Positions 30,151-40,097 of a stretch of 64,000 nt of DNA are shown here, piece after piece. Position 1 is the stretch's first letter. Each line of letters starts with the position of its first letter. This DNA is from JBGSTR01 sp963707135 (GTDB lineage: Bacteria; Pseudomonadota; Gammaproteobacteria; Chromatiales; Chromatiaceae). Under the pieces are notes generated by a model. The model made no database searches. It was not told the DNA's origin and was given only the letters and a program-made list of their open reading frames with translations. Position numbers and translations under genes: made by a program. The stretch is from contig CAVPOY010000013.1 in NCBI GenBank assembly GCA_963707135.1, positions 193,202 through 257,201 of the forward strand, in the 5' to 3' direction.

Positions 30151-31143
30151 ATGCAGAGATTCGAGAATATCCTTTTCGTGTCGGAGCCCGAAGCGGACGA
30201 CATACCTGCGCTGGAACGGGCGGCCGAATTGGCGGAACACAACCAGGCCGGGCTCACGTTGGTCGAGGTGGTCGAGAAGTTGCCCGCCGGTCTCGCATTG
30301 CCCGAGAGCGCAGTGTCCGTGGAGGATCTCCAGAGCGACCTGAACCGGGCGGCCGGCGAGCGCCTGGAGGCGCTCGCTGCACCCTGGCGGCAGCGCGTCC
30401 GAGCTCAGTACAAGGTGCTCGTGGGCATTCCGTTTCTGGAGATCGTCCGCGAGGTGCTGCGAGAGGGGCGTGATCTTGTAATCAAAACGGCAGCCCCCGG
30501 CGGTATGCTGGACCGGCTGTTCGGCAGCGAGGATATGCACCTGCTGCGCAAGTGTCCCTGCCCCGTTTGGCTGGCCAGACCCAGCGAGCCCAAGCCCTAC
30601 CAGCGCATCCTCGCGGCGGTGGACATAGAGGACGCCGATGATCGGCAGAGCGCGGACGAGCGCCTTGGGCTCAGCCGGCAGATCGTCGAGATGGCCTCCG
30701 CCCTAGCACACTCCGAGGCCGCGGAGCTCCACGTCGTCAATGCCTGGCTAGCCGTTGGCGAGTCCGCGCTGCGCAGCGGACGCGGCATGCTCCCGCCCAT
30801 CGAGGTGGAAAGGTACGTTGAGGGTATCCGCCTGGGGCATCAGCGATTCCTGGATAATTTGTCGCGGCATCTCGCCGAGCGAGTTGGTCGCGACACAACG
30901 GTCTACGTAGAACCCCTGAACCATTTGATCAAGGGAGCGGCCCGGGACGTCATACCAGACCTTGTGAACGATCTGCGTGCGGACCTGGTGGTCATGGGGA
31001 CGGTGGGCAGGTCCGGCATCCCCGGCTTTCTCATCGGCAACACCGCGGAGACCATTCTGAGTCGGCTCAACTGCTCGGTGCTGGCGGTGAAGCCGAAGGG
31101 CTTTGTCACGCCTGTGCATCTCGAGAGTCAGGACCGCGCTTGA
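30151..31143 (+). CDS. Tandem universal stress protein
   Basis: 330 residues built of two Usp domains. The second has the ATP-binding type signature GTVGRSGIPGFLIGNTAETI; the first (about residues 1-145, ending GGMLDRLFGSEDMHLLRKC) has a looser version. The layout resembles UspE-type proteins. It is cytoplasmic, with roles in stress survival inferred from the family. The start is the ATG at 30151. It lies 264 bp past the antiporter gene, so it probably has its own promoter. Confidence 0.92.
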   Translation: MQRFENILFVSEPEADDIPALERAAELAEHNQAGLTLVEVVEKLPAGLALPESAVSVEDLQSDLNRAAGERLEALAAPWRQRVRAQYKVLVGIPFLEIVREVLREGRDLVIKTAAPGGMLDRLFGSEDMHLLRKCPCPVWLARPSEPKPYQRILAAVDIEDADDRQSADERLGLSRQIVEMASALAHSEAAELHVVNAWLAVGESALRSGRGMLPPIEVERYVEGIRLGHQRFLDNLSRHLAERVGRDTTVYVEPLNHLIKGAARDVIPDLVNDLRADLVVMGTVGRSGIPGFLIGNTAETILSRLNCSVLAVKPKGFVTPVHLESQDRA

Positions 31144-31720
31144 ATCCTTCCGGTAGGCGCAGACCGTCTATTGCGCCGGAACATTCCGGTCAGGCTGCAC
31201 CTTGGCGAGCCGTGGGTAGCGGGAACGTCCCCGGGATTCAGCCGGCCGCGGCGGGGCGGACCTCAAGCCCCGCCCTGGTTGGGCTCGTGCCCCTGCGCTT
31301 GGTCGCCCGAAACCGATCGTCCGGCGGAGCCCGCCCATTTTAGCCGGCGACTATTAGCTCGAAGTTGCTACTCTCATGAACAGGGATGCCGGCCGAGGCG
31401 CCCGGACGGAGCAGACCCGATGTTGAAGCGCGGCTTGAACCTGTATCGCCAAACGCGTTCTAAACCGGCGGTTGGGGTACGCTGACGACGGATCACAGGC
31501 GCGATTTTCCCGTTCGGGATTACGCCGCCCGGACTGGTCCGCAGAGGGTTAACAAGCGACGCGGATGGCAGCGCGCTCGGCGTGGAACCGGGCCGCCATC
31601 TTCTTGCCGGTGCCCGGGCAGGTCTTGTCTTTTGCTTGCGCTGCCCCGAGCAACACCTAATGGGAACGCGGTCGATGCCGGTCCGCGCGAACGACGCCAG
31701 AATTCGAGCGAGGTAGTGCC
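31144..31720. other. Intergenic region upstream of prkA
   Basis: A stretch of 577 bp has no coding frame I can support on either strand. A GC-rich hairpin near its left end is listed separately. The right part should contain the promoter of the prkA-yeaH-spoVR operon; I cannot identify its sigma class by eye. Confidence 0.4.
31250..31274 (+). terminator. Hairpin after the universal stress gene
   Basis: GGCGGGGC at 31250-31257 pairs with GCCCCGCC at 31267-31274 (8-bp GC stem, 9-nt loop), about 105 bp past the stop codon. There is no clear T run, so it is a weak terminator candidate. Confidence 0.35.
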
Positions 31721-33643
31721 ATGTCGATCTTCGAACGCTACCAGGCCCGTTATGAGGCCTCCCGCGAGGAGGTAATGAGCCTGGACGAGTATCTGCAGCT
31801 CTGCAAGACGGAGCCGGGCGCTTACGCGGGAGCGGCTGAGCGCCTGCTGATGGCAATCGGGGATCCGGATCTGGTCAACACCCGCGACGATCCGCGTCTG
31901 AGCCGCATCTTCCAGAACAAGATGATCCGGCGCTATCCGGCCTTCTCGGAATTCTACGGCATGGAGGAGTCCATCGAGCACCTGGTGTCCTATCTGAGAC
32001 ACGCCGCTCAGGGGCTCGAGGAGAAAAAGCAGATCCTTTATCTGCTGGGGCCGGTCGGTGGGGGCAAGTCGTCCCTGGCGGAGAAGCTGAAAGAGCTCAT
32101 GGAGCTGGTGCCCTTCTACGCCATCCAAGGCTCGCCGGTGTTCGAGTCGCCGCTGGGCCTGTTCTCCCCCGAGGAGGACGGTCCGATCCTGGAAGAGGAC
32201 TACGGCATACCGGTCCGTTATCTGAAGAACGTCATGTCGCCGTGGGCCGTCAAGCGGCTGCAGGAGTACAACGGCGACATCACCCGATTCAAGGTGGCGA
32301 AACTCTACCCGTCGATCCTGGAGCAGGTGGCGATCGCCAAAACCGAGCCCGGTGACGAGAACAATCAGGACATCTCCTCGCTGGTGGGCAAGGTTGACAT
32401 CCGGCAACTGGAGCGGTTCGCGCAGAACGACGCGGATGCCTACAGCTACTCCGGTGCCCTGTGCCGGGCGAACCAGGGCCTGATGGAGTTCGTCGAGATG
32501 TTCAAGGCACCGATCAAGGTGCTGCATCCGCTGCTGACGGCGACCCAGGAGGGTAACTACAACGGCACGGAAGGCCTTTCGGCGCTGCCCTTCCAGGGAA
32601 TCATCCTGGCGCACTCGAACGAGTCCGAGTGGCAGTCGTTCCGCAACAACAAGAACAACGAGGCGTTTCTCGATCGCGTCTTCATCGTGAAGGTCCCCTA
32701 CTGCCTTCGCGTCAGCGAGGAGGTCCGGATCTACGAGAAGCTGCTCCGCGACAGCTCCCTCTCGGAGGCGCCCTGCGCCCCCGGCACGTTGGAGATGATG
32801 GCCCAGTTCTCGGCGTTGACGCGCCTGAAGGAGCCGGAGAACTCGAGTATCTTCTCCAAGATGCGCGTGTACGACGGCGAGAACCTTAAAGACACGGACC
32901 CCAAGGCGAAGTCGGTGCAGGAATATAGGGACTACGCGGGTGTCGACGAGGGAATGACCGGGATCTCGACGCGGTTCGCGTTCAAAATCCTGTCCCAGGT
33001 CTTCAACTTCGACCACACCGAGGTCGCGGCGAACCCGGTGCATCTGCTCTACGTCCTGGAAAGGCAGATCGCTCGCGAGCAGCTGCCTCCCGAGGTGCAT
33101 GAGCGCTATTTGAGCTACCTGAAACAGTACCTGGCTCCGCGTTACGCGGAGTTTATTGGAAAGGAGCTTCAGACGGCGTACCTCGAGTCGTACTCCGAGT
33201 ACGGACAGAACATCTTCGACCGTTACGTGATCTACGCGGACTACTGGATCCAGGATCAGGAGTACCGGGACCCGGATACCGGCGAGATGATGGATCGGGC
33301 GATGCTGAACGAGGAGCTCGAGAAGATTGAGAAGCCCGCGGGCATCTCCAACCCGAAGGACTTCCGCAACGAGATCGTCAACTTCGTCCTCCGCGCACGG
33401 GCCCGCAACGGTGGCGCGAACCCTAAGTGGACCAGCTACGAGAAGCTGCGGGTGGTGATCGAGAAGAAGATGTTCTCCAATACTGAGGACCTGCTTCCGG
33501 TGATCTCGTTTAACGCAAAAGCGTCCGTGGACGAGCAGAAGAAGCACGACCAGTTCGTCGACCGGATGACCGATAAGGGGTATACGCCGAAGCAGGTCCG
33601 GCTGCTCTCCGAGTGGTACCTGCGGGTGCGCAAGGCGCAATAG
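31721..33643 (+). CDS. prkA: PrkA-type serine protein kinase / AAA protein
   Basis: 640 residues, close to E. coli YeaG (about 644). The N-terminal AAA-type domain has a P-loop (LGPVGGGKSSLAEKL, about residue 105) and VGKVDIRQLERFAQNDADAY and FLDRVFIVKVPY segments. The C-terminal PrkA domain follows. The family phosphorylates proteins and acts in stationary-phase and nitrogen- or glucose-starvation responses. It heads a prkA-yeaH-spoVR operon, the conserved three-gene set (yeaG-yeaH-ycgB in E. coli, where ycgB is unlinked). Confidence 0.95.
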   Translation: MSIFERYQARYEASREEVMSLDEYLQLCKTEPGAYAGAAERLLMAIGDPDLVNTRDDPRLSRIFQNKMIRRYPAFSEFYGMEESIEHLVSYLRHAAQGLEEKKQILYLLGPVGGGKSSLAEKLKELMELVPFYAIQGSPVFESPLGLFSPEEDGPILEEDYGIPVRYLKNVMSPWAVKRLQEYNGDITRFKVAKLYPSILEQVAIAKTEPGDENNQDISSLVGKVDIRQLERFAQNDADAYSYSGALCRANQGLMEFVEMFKAPIKVLHPLLTATQEGNYNGTEGLSALPFQGIILAHSNESEWQSFRNNKNNEAFLDRVFIVKVPYCLRVSEEVRIYEKLLRDSSLSEAPCAPGTLEMMAQFSALTRLKEPENSSIFSKMRVYDGENLKDTDPKAKSVQEYRDYAGVDEGMTGISTRFAFKILSQVFNFDHTEVAANPVHLLYVLERQIAREQLPPEVHERYLSYLKQYLAPRYAEFIGKELQTAYLESYSEYGQNIFDRYVIYADYWIQDQEYRDPDTGEMMDRAMLNEELEKIEKPAGISNPKDFRNEIVNFVLRARARNGGANPKWTSYEKLRVVIEKKMFSNTEDLLPVISFNAKASVDEQKKHDQFVDRMTDKGYTPKQVRLLSEWYLRVRKAQ

Positions 33644-33858
33644 TACGGGGCACATACCCGGCGCCCCCGTCGAGGAGTCGCCGATCAGGTGCCAACCTTG
33701 CCTGTGCTCGAGTTGCGCCTCTCGGAGCGCGAGCTGATCAAGTGCCAGAACGGGGCTTGATCCGTATCTTCTGGATCGGCGCCGCGCGGGGCAACGGTCC
33801 CGGCGCTTGAAAGGGAAACAGCGGAAAGACGCATAGCTTGCGTCCGATAGGTCAGTGC

Positions 33859-35127
33859 ATGTCTCACTTCATCGACCGGCGTCTGAACGGCAGGAACAAG
33901 AGCGCCGTCAACCGCCAGCGCTTTCTGAAGCGCTATAAGACGCAGCTCAAGCGCGCCGTCGCCGATGCGCTCAGCAAGCGTAGCATCACGGACGTCGATT
34001 CGGGCGAGCAGGTGGGAATCCCCTCGAAGGACATTTCCGAGCCCCTGTTCCATCACGGCCAAGGGGGGACCCGCGAGGCGGTCCACCCGGGCAATAAGGA
34101 CTTTACCGCCGGCGATCGAATCCAGCGTCCGGAGGGGGGGGAGGCAGGCGAGGGGCAGGGCAAGGCCGGCAAGGGGGGGCAGGGCGAGGACGACTTCGTC
34201 TTCGAGCTCTCCCGTGACGAGTTCATGGACCTCCTCTTCGACGACCTCGAGCTGCCCAACCTGGTGCGCAACCAATTACAAGGGACCACGGAGTTCAAGA
34301 CCGTGCGAGCGGGTTACACCACTGACGGTGCCCCGACCAATATCGACGTGATCCGCTCGCTCAAGGGCGCGATTGCGCGTCGCAACGCGTTGCGTGCGCC
34401 CCACCGGGAACGGATTCGACGGCTGGAGGAGGAACTCGAGCGCCTCCTGGCCGAGGGTACGGCCGAGGATGATCCCGGCGTCCTCGCGCTGCGCGAGGAG
34501 ATCGACGCACTAAAAACGCGCGTCGCGGCGCTGCCCTTTATCGATACCTTCGATCTGCGCTTTCAGAGCTTCACAAAGCTTCCCGAGCCTACCAGCAAGG
34601 CCGTCATGGTTTGCATCATGGACGTCTCGGGGTCGATGGATCAGGTCCGCAAAGGTCTGGCCAAGCGTTTCTTCATCTTGCTCTACCTGTTTCTGAAGCG
34701 GAACTACGACAAGATCGACGTGGTCTTCATCCGTCACCACACGATCGCGCAGGAAGTCGACGAACAGGAGTTCTTTTACTCGCGCGAGACTGGCGGCACC
34801 GTGGTTTCCAGCGCGCTGAACCTGGCCTACGAGGTACTGAGCGAGCGCTACGACTCGAGCGTTTGGAACATCTACGCCGCCCAGGCCTCGGACGGTGACA
34901 ACTGGGATTCGGACTCGGTGATCTGCCGCGACATCCTGGTGGACAAGCTGATGCCCCTGATGCGTTACTACGCCTATGTGGAGATAACGCCGCGCCAGCA
35001 CCAGAGCCTCTGGTACGCCTACCAGGAGGTGCAGGCGGCCCATCCGCACTTCGCGATGCAGGAGATCGATGGCCCGGCCGGCATCTTTCCCGTCTTCCGT
35101 GAGCTGTTCAGGAGGCGGGAGGCATGA
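33859..35127 (+). CDS. yeaH: YeaH/YhbH family protein
   Basis: 422 residues from the ATG at 33859. The N terminus (MSHFIDRRLNGRNKSAVNRQ) is the classic family start. A glycine- and glutamate-rich low-complexity stretch (about residues 90-120) and a C-terminal von Willebrand A-like domain with the metal-binding MDVSGSMDQ motif follow. No enzyme activity is known; it works with PrkA in stress adaptation. It lies 215 bp after prkA and overlaps the spoVR start by four bases. Confidence 0.94.
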   Translation: MSHFIDRRLNGRNKSAVNRQRFLKRYKTQLKRAVADALSKRSITDVDSGEQVGIPSKDISEPLFHHGQGGTREAVHPGNKDFTAGDRIQRPEGGEAGEGQGKAGKGGQGEDDFVFELSRDEFMDLLFDDLELPNLVRNQLQGTTEFKTVRAGYTTDGAPTNIDVIRSLKGAIARRNALRAPHRERIRRLEEELERLLAEGTAEDDPGVLALREEIDALKTRVAALPFIDTFDLRFQSFTKLPEPTSKAVMVCIMDVSGSMDQVRKGLAKRFFILLYLFLKRNYDKIDVVFIRHHTIAQEVDEQEFFYSRETGGTVVSSALNLAYEVLSERYDSSVWNIYAAQASDGDNWDSDSVICRDILVDKLMPLMRYYAYVEITPRQHQSLWYAYQEVQAAHPHFAMQEIDGPAGIFPVFRELFRRREA

Positions 35128-36614
35128 CGAGCCGCATCATCTCGGACTCCTCGGAGTGGTCCTTCCCGCTGCTCGCCCGATTCGATCGCGAGATCTCGGC
35201 CCTTGCCCATAACGCCTATGGGCTCGACACCTACGCCAACCAGGTCGAGGTTATCAGCTCGGAGCAGATGATCGACGCCTACTCGTCGGTAGGGCTGCCG
35301 ATCAACTATCACCATTGGTCATTCGGCAAGCAGTTCGTAAGTACCGAGCAGACCTACCGTCGCGGTCAGATGGGTCTGGCGTACGAGATCGTGATCAACT
35401 CCGATCCCTGCATCGCCTATCTGATGGAGGAGAACACGCTGCCGATGCAGGCGCTGGTGATCGCGCACGCCTGCTACGGGCACAACAGCTTCTTCAAGGG
35501 CAACTATCTTTTCCGCGCTTGGACCAGCGCCGACGCCATCATCGACTACCTGGTGTTCGCCCGCCGATACATCGCCGGCTGCGAGGAGCGTTACGGCGAG
35601 GACGAGGTGGAGCTGTTGCTCGACTCCTGCCACGCCCTGATGAATCACGGCGTAGACCGTTACAAACGCCCATCGCCGCTCAGCCTCTCAGAGGAGCAGC
35701 GACGCCAGCAAGAGCGGGAGGTCTATCTTCAGTCGCAGGTCAACGATCTGTGGCGGACAGTCCCTCGCAGTGACGACGACGCGGACACCAGCGATGAGTC
35801 CCGGTGGCCGTCGGAGCCCCAGGAGAATCTGCTCTATTTCATCGAGAAGAATGCCCCGCTGCTCGAGCCATGGCAGCGGGAGGTCGTGCGCATCGTGCGC
35901 AAGATCGGGCAGTACTTCTACCCGCAGCGCCAGACCCAGGTCATGAACGAGGGCTGGGCGACCTTCTGGCACTATACGCTGCTGAACCGCCTCTACGAGG
36001 AAGGGTTCGTCGGCGACGGCTTCATGATGGAGTTCCTGCAGTCACATACGAGCGTGGTATTTCAGCCGCCTTTCGATGCGCCCTACTTTCGCGGCATCAA
36101 CCCGTACGCCCTGGGATTCTCGATGATGCGCGACATCCGCCGCATCTGCGAGGCGCCGACCGATGAGGACAGGTACTGGTTCCCGGACATCGCCGGTCAG
36201 GATTGGCTCAAGGTCCTGGACTTCGCGATGCGCAACTTCAAGGACGAGAGCTTCATCGCCCAGTACCTGTCGCCGGCGCTGATGCGGGAGCTACGCCTGT
36301 TCGCGATTCGCGACGACGACCGCGACGATACGCTGGAGGTCACGGCGATCCACGAGGAGCAGGGATACCGGGAGCTCCGGCGAGCGCTCGCCGAGCAATA
36401 CAATCTGGGCACCCGGGAGCCAAACGTCCAGGTATTCAGCGTCGATCGCCGGGGCGACCGCTCGCTAACCCTGAGGCACTATCAACACAACCGGCGCCCG
36501 CTCGGCGAATCCGCCGGAGAGATGCTGCGTCACGTGCGGCGCCTGTGGGGTTTTACCGTGCGTCTCGAATCGATCGGGGACGACGGGCGCGCTCAGCTAA
36601 TCGGTCAGTGTTGA
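35124..36614 (+). CDS. spoVR: SpoVR family protein
   Basis: 496 residues with the family hallmarks ANQVEVISSEQMIDAYSSVG, PINYHHWSFGKQFV, YLMEENTLPMQALVIAHACY, FFKGNYLF, QVMNEGWATFWHYTLLNRLY and NPYALGFSMMRDI. The role is not biochemically defined; in Bacillus it affects cortex formation, and elsewhere it travels with prkA and yeaH. Translation is coupled to yeaH through the ATGA overlap. Confidence 0.95.
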   Translation: MTSRIISDSSEWSFPLLARFDREISALAHNAYGLDTYANQVEVISSEQMIDAYSSVGLPINYHHWSFGKQFVSTEQTYRRGQMGLAYEIVINSDPCIAYLMEENTLPMQALVIAHACYGHNSFFKGNYLFRAWTSADAIIDYLVFARRYIAGCEERYGEDEVELLLDSCHALMNHGVDRYKRPSPLSLSEEQRRQQEREVYLQSQVNDLWRTVPRSDDDADTSDESRWPSEPQENLLYFIEKNAPLLEPWQREVVRIVRKIGQYFYPQRQTQVMNEGWATFWHYTLLNRLYEEGFVGDGFMMEFLQSHTSVVFQPPFDAPYFRGINPYALGFSMMRDIRRICEAPTDEDRYWFPDIAGQDWLKVLDFAMRNFKDESFIAQYLSPALMRELRLFAIRDDDRDDTLEVTAIHEEQGYRELRRALAEQYNLGTREPNVQVFSVDRRGDRSLTLRHYQHNRRPLGESAGEMLRHVRRLWGFTVRLESIGDDGRAQLIGQC

Positions 36615-36771
36615 TGAGTCCCGTGCCGCAACGACAAGGCGGTGGCCTCGGGCTCTGGCGGCGCTCTCGAACCTGTGCGCGAGAGTACACGCGTCCCGGT
36701 TCGCTGGTACCATAAGGCTTGCCGAACCCATAGGCGCCGAACTGGCTGAAAACTCGGAGGTTTCAAAAAGG

Positions 36772-38568
36772 ATGTTGTCGCGGATCCCTGGGCTGATTCT
36801 GACCGCTGTCGTCCTGCTTCCCGGGCTTGTCCGCTCGGACGCAATGTTGCGCGGGACCGCCGAGTCGCTGCGTGAGGCGGAACCGGTTTCCCTGGGCGAT
36901 GTCCCGCTTTTTTCCGGACGTCTGCTCGCCGATGCCTACAAGGAACGGGGCTACAGGCTTGCCTGGACCGCTCCGGAGCGGATCGACGCCTTACTCCGGC
37001 TTATCGAGGACAGCCCCGCCGACGGATTTGAGCCGAAGGATTTCCACGTTGGCAGCGTGCGGGCGCTCGCCAGGCTGAGCCCCTACGATCGGTTCACCGA
37101 TGTGGAGCGGGTCAGTGCGGATCTGAAGCTGAGCGATGCCCTGCTGCGGTATATCCATCACCACCGTTTCGGGAAGCTAGACCCGAACTCGGTGAATCGT
37201 CCCTGGAACCACCGGGACGCGATTCCGGCCGATCCGCTGGTGAAGGACCTGCAAGCCGCGTTGGCGGCAGATGACCTGACCGAACATCTGGCCTCCGCGT
37301 TCCCACGGCCGTTCTTCTACGAGAACCTCAGGCGAGCCATGCGCGGCTACGCGGACGCCGCTCACCTGAAAGGTCTGCCGCCGGTCCCCACGGGCAGGAA
37401 CCTGGTCCGGGGCGATCGCGGCTCGCGCGTGGCCCTGGTGCGTGAACGCCTGCGTCTGATCGGTGATTCCGGCGGCCCCGCTTCGGGTGACCCGGACCTC
37501 TTCGACGACGGGCTGCACGAGGCCGTCGTCGATTTCCAACGTCGCGTCGGATTGACGCCGGACGGCGTGGTCGGTCCGGCGACCGTCGCGGCCTTGAGCA
37601 CGCCGTATGACGAGGCGAATGCGGACCGGATCCGGATCAATCTCGAGCGCATGCGCTGGCTTTACAACGATCTGCCTGACGATTACGTGCTGGTGGACGT
37701 CGCGGATTATATGGTTCACGTGGTCCGCGACAAGAAAGTGAGCTGGAGCACCCGGATTGTCGTCGGCACGCCTGATCAGCAAACACCGATGTTCCGCGAC
37801 CAGATGGAGCATCTGGTCTTCAATCCGACCTGGACGGTTCCGCCGTCGATCCAGAAGAAGATGCGCGGCGTGTCGAGCCGGTACAAGGTCGTCGACCGCC
37901 GCACCGGGCGCGCGGTCCGCGGCGTGAATGTCAGCGACCACAGGCGTTACCGGCTGGTACAAGAGGCCGGACCGGGTAATGCCCTTGGGCGCGTTAAGTT
38001 CATGTTTCCCAATGGTCACGCCGTCTACCTGCACGACACACCGAGCAAGGGGCTGTTCAGCCACCGGACACGGACCTACAGCCACGGCTGCGTGCGGGTT
38101 CAGAACCCTTTGAAGCTAGCCGAGGAGATCCTGGACGAGCCCGCGTGGAACCAGTCGGCGATCAAGCGCGTCGTCGGAACCAGTCGCACCCGCTACGTCC
38201 AACTGGACGATCAGTTGCCGGTTCTACTCTACTACCTGACCGCGTTCGGCGATGATGAGGGCAAGGTGAGTTTCCGCCGCGATGTGTACGGGCGCGACGG
38301 GGACCTGCGCAGGGCGCTGGCGGGCGACGCCTCCGAGCCGCGGCTCAGTTTCCCCGAGCCGCTGGAGCCGGCACAGAATACGGACTCCGAGGAGGCCCCA
38401 ACGCAGGCGTATCCTCCGGCGCCGCCTCCCCCAACGCCGCCGGAGGGCGTCAAGCTGTCGGACAATGAGAGCCTGGGGGTCCCTATGAGCAATGCTTCGG
38501 CGCCGGGGCCAGGTGCCCGCCAGGCGCCCGAACGATCGCCGGGTGGGGCGCCGCAGACGAGTATGTAG
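36772..38568 (+). CDS. L,D-transpeptidase (YcbB/LdtD-like)
   Basis: 598 residues with a signal peptide (LILTAVVLLPGLVRS). A scaffold domain comes first, then a peptidoglycan-binding domain at about residues 205-275 (LVRGDRGSRVALVRERLRLI and later FQRRVGLTPDGVVGPATVAA). The YkuD catalytic domain spans about 300-460, with the active cysteine in YSHGCVRVQNP. The enzyme forms 3-3 cross-links in the periplasmic cell wall. An unusual proline-rich tail (PPAPPPPTPP region) of about 90 residues follows. It is monocistronic and opposite in direction to the nap block. Confidence 0.93.
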   Translation: MLSRIPGLILTAVVLLPGLVRSDAMLRGTAESLREAEPVSLGDVPLFSGRLLADAYKERGYRLAWTAPERIDALLRLIEDSPADGFEPKDFHVGSVRALARLSPYDRFTDVERVSADLKLSDALLRYIHHHRFGKLDPNSVNRPWNHRDAIPADPLVKDLQAALAADDLTEHLASAFPRPFFYENLRRAMRGYADAAHLKGLPPVPTGRNLVRGDRGSRVALVRERLRLIGDSGGPASGDPDLFDDGLHEAVVDFQRRVGLTPDGVVGPATVAALSTPYDEANADRIRINLERMRWLYNDLPDDYVLVDVADYMVHVVRDKKVSWSTRIVVGTPDQQTPMFRDQMEHLVFNPTWTVPPSIQKKMRGVSSRYKVVDRRTGRAVRGVNVSDHRRYRLVQEAGPGNALGRVKFMFPNGHAVYLHDTPSKGLFSHRTRTYSHGCVRVQNPLKLAEEILDEPAWNQSAIKRVVGTSRTRYVQLDDQLPVLLYYLTAFGDDEGKVSFRRDVYGRDGDLRRALAGDASEPRLSFPEPLEPAQNTDSEEAPTQAYPPAPPPPTPPEGVKLSDNESLGVPMSNASAPGPGARQAPERSPGGAPQTSM

Positions 38569-38685
38569 CGTGCGGGCTCGTTCGCGGCGGGAGGCCCGTC
38601 AAGGGGACGCCGAGTATTGGCCGTCCTGGCCGAATTTGTCGCACATCCATTTACCGCAGGAGACGCTGAATTGATCTGCGTTTCC

Positions 38686-39303
38686 TTACGGGGCGGAGGG
38701 TGGGCCGCTATTGAGGCTAAGCATATAGGCCAATAGCGCGTCCAGGTCTTCACTCTCCGGCTCGACGAACATCGGCTCGGCATATTCATGCCAGCGACGT
38801 CCCTCGCGGAAATCGCCCAGCTGCTTGGCGAGATAACGCGGGTACTGCTGCACCACGGGAGGGTTCTCAGACTCCTCTTTGCCGCGACCGTCGAACCCGT
38901 GGCACAGGGCGCAGTCTTTTTCGTAGAGCTCCCGGCCCAGTTCCAAATCCCCGTCGATCCTCTCCGGGACCCCGACGTCTCCCGCGGCAGGGGCCGGCAG
39001 TTCGGAGAGATAACCAGACACGGCGACGATCTGCTCCGTCCTGAGTCTCCCCTCCTCAAAGATCGGAAGCATGGGCTTGTTTGCGCGCTTTCCCGCCAGG
39101 AAGCTCGACAGCTGCAGCGCGAGGTAGGGCGCCGACATCCCGGCCAGGCGCGGGTAGTCCCCATCGTTTCCGCCTTGCCCCTGTTCCCCGTGGCAGCGTA
39201 CGCATTCGGCCCGGTAGATCCGCTCGCCAAGGATCTCGTCGGCGCCGTAGGCCTGGCAGGCGAGCAATACCAGGCAGGCGGAGGCAATCGCAGGAAGGCC
39301 CAT
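38686..39303 (-). CDS. Di-heme cytochrome c4-type protein
   Basis: 205 residues from the ATG at 39303, which gives a signal peptide (GLPAIASACLVLLACQAYGA). It has two cytochrome c domains, each with one heme site (CVRCHG and CALCHG) and downstream Met ligands (MLPIF, AEPMF). This is the c4 layout of a periplasmic electron shuttle. It is the last gene on the nap strand, 110 bp after napC, and could exchange electrons with NapC/NapB or with a terminal oxidase. Confidence 0.9.
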   Translation of the reverse strand: MGLPAIASACLVLLACQAYGADEILGERIYRAECVRCHGEQGQGGNDGDYPRLAGMSAPYLALQLSSFLAGKRANKPMLPIFEEGRLRTEQIVAVSGYLSELPAPAAGDVGVPERIDGDLELGRELYEKDCALCHGFDGRGKEESENPPVVQQYPRYLAKQLGDFREGRRWHEYAEPMFVEPESEDLDALLAYMLSLNSGPPSAP

Positions 39304-39413
39304 TTCAGTCGTCTCGGTGGCGTCGGCCAACGATGACCGGGAGGCATGGCGCGGTCCCGGCCGGGGGTCAGCGAGTCGGGGCGGCATAGGGCGCCCCGAC
39401 ACCGGCGAGCGGC

Positions 39414-40019
39414 TTACTTGGCGGACACGGTGGCCTTGGTGTGGTAGATGCTTTCACCGGGGATGTCCTTCTCCGGGTCATACTCCTCCGGCAGGGAGTG
39501 GGCGATGCCCTTGTGGCAGTCGATACAGGTGAAGCCCTCGTCCTCCGCGTCCTCATGACGCTGCTGGCTTCGGCTGGTCTGGGCGTCGAAGTTCATCGAC
39601 TCGTAGTCGTGGCAGTTACGGCACTCCCTCGAATCGGTCGCCTTCATGGTGTCCCACACGTGCCCGGCGAGCTGGAATCGCTTCGCCTCGAATTTTTCCG
39701 GGGTGTCGACCGTGCCCATGAAATGGTGATAAAGCTCGTTGGAGGCCTGGATCTTGCGGACGACCTTGTGCACCCAGTCCTTCGGCACGTGGCAGTCCGG
39801 GCAGGTGGCCCGAACACCGGTGCGGTTGGTGTAGTGGATGGTGTCCTGCAGCTCCTCGTAGACATTCACCTCCATCTCGTGGCAGGAGATGCAGAACTCT
39901 TCTTTATTCGTCCACTCCATGGCGGTGTTGAAGCCGCCCCAGAAGATGATGCCAAGCGCCACGCCGACCAGCAGGATGATCAGGGTCTTTCTGCCTTTTC
40001 GGGCTGTTTCTTCAGTCAT
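39414..40019 (-). CDS. napC: Tetraheme quinol dehydrogenase NapC
   Basis: 201 residues with one N-terminal membrane helix (TLIILLVGVALGIIFWGG) and four heme sites: CISCH, CPDCH, CRNCH and CIDCH. NapC takes electrons from quinol and hands them to NapB in the periplasm. Length and motif spacing are standard. It is the last gene of the napFDAGHBC order, 78 bp after napB. Confidence 0.96.
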   Translation of the reverse strand: MTEETARKGRKTLIILLVGVALGIIFWGGFNTAMEWTNKEEFCISCHEMEVNVYEELQDTIHYTNRTGVRATCPDCHVPKDWVHKVVRKIQASNELYHHFMGTVDTPEKFEAKRFQLAGHVWDTMKATDSRECRNCHDYESMNFDAQTSRSQQRHEDAEDEGFTCIDCHKGIAHSLPEEYDPEKDIPGESIYHTKATVSAK

Positions 40020-40097
40020 TTGGACTACTTCCTGATTTAGTGGTTGATCAAAACAAGCTCACGACCCGGCTGGGCCCGACGCGCGCGGCACGGCCGG

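Noticed and set aside
31520..33655. Very long open frame (about 711 codons) antisense to prkA
   Set aside because: High-GC codon bias makes long antisense frames. The translation is low-complexity Leu/Arg/Val with no family match, while the plus strand is a textbook PrkA.
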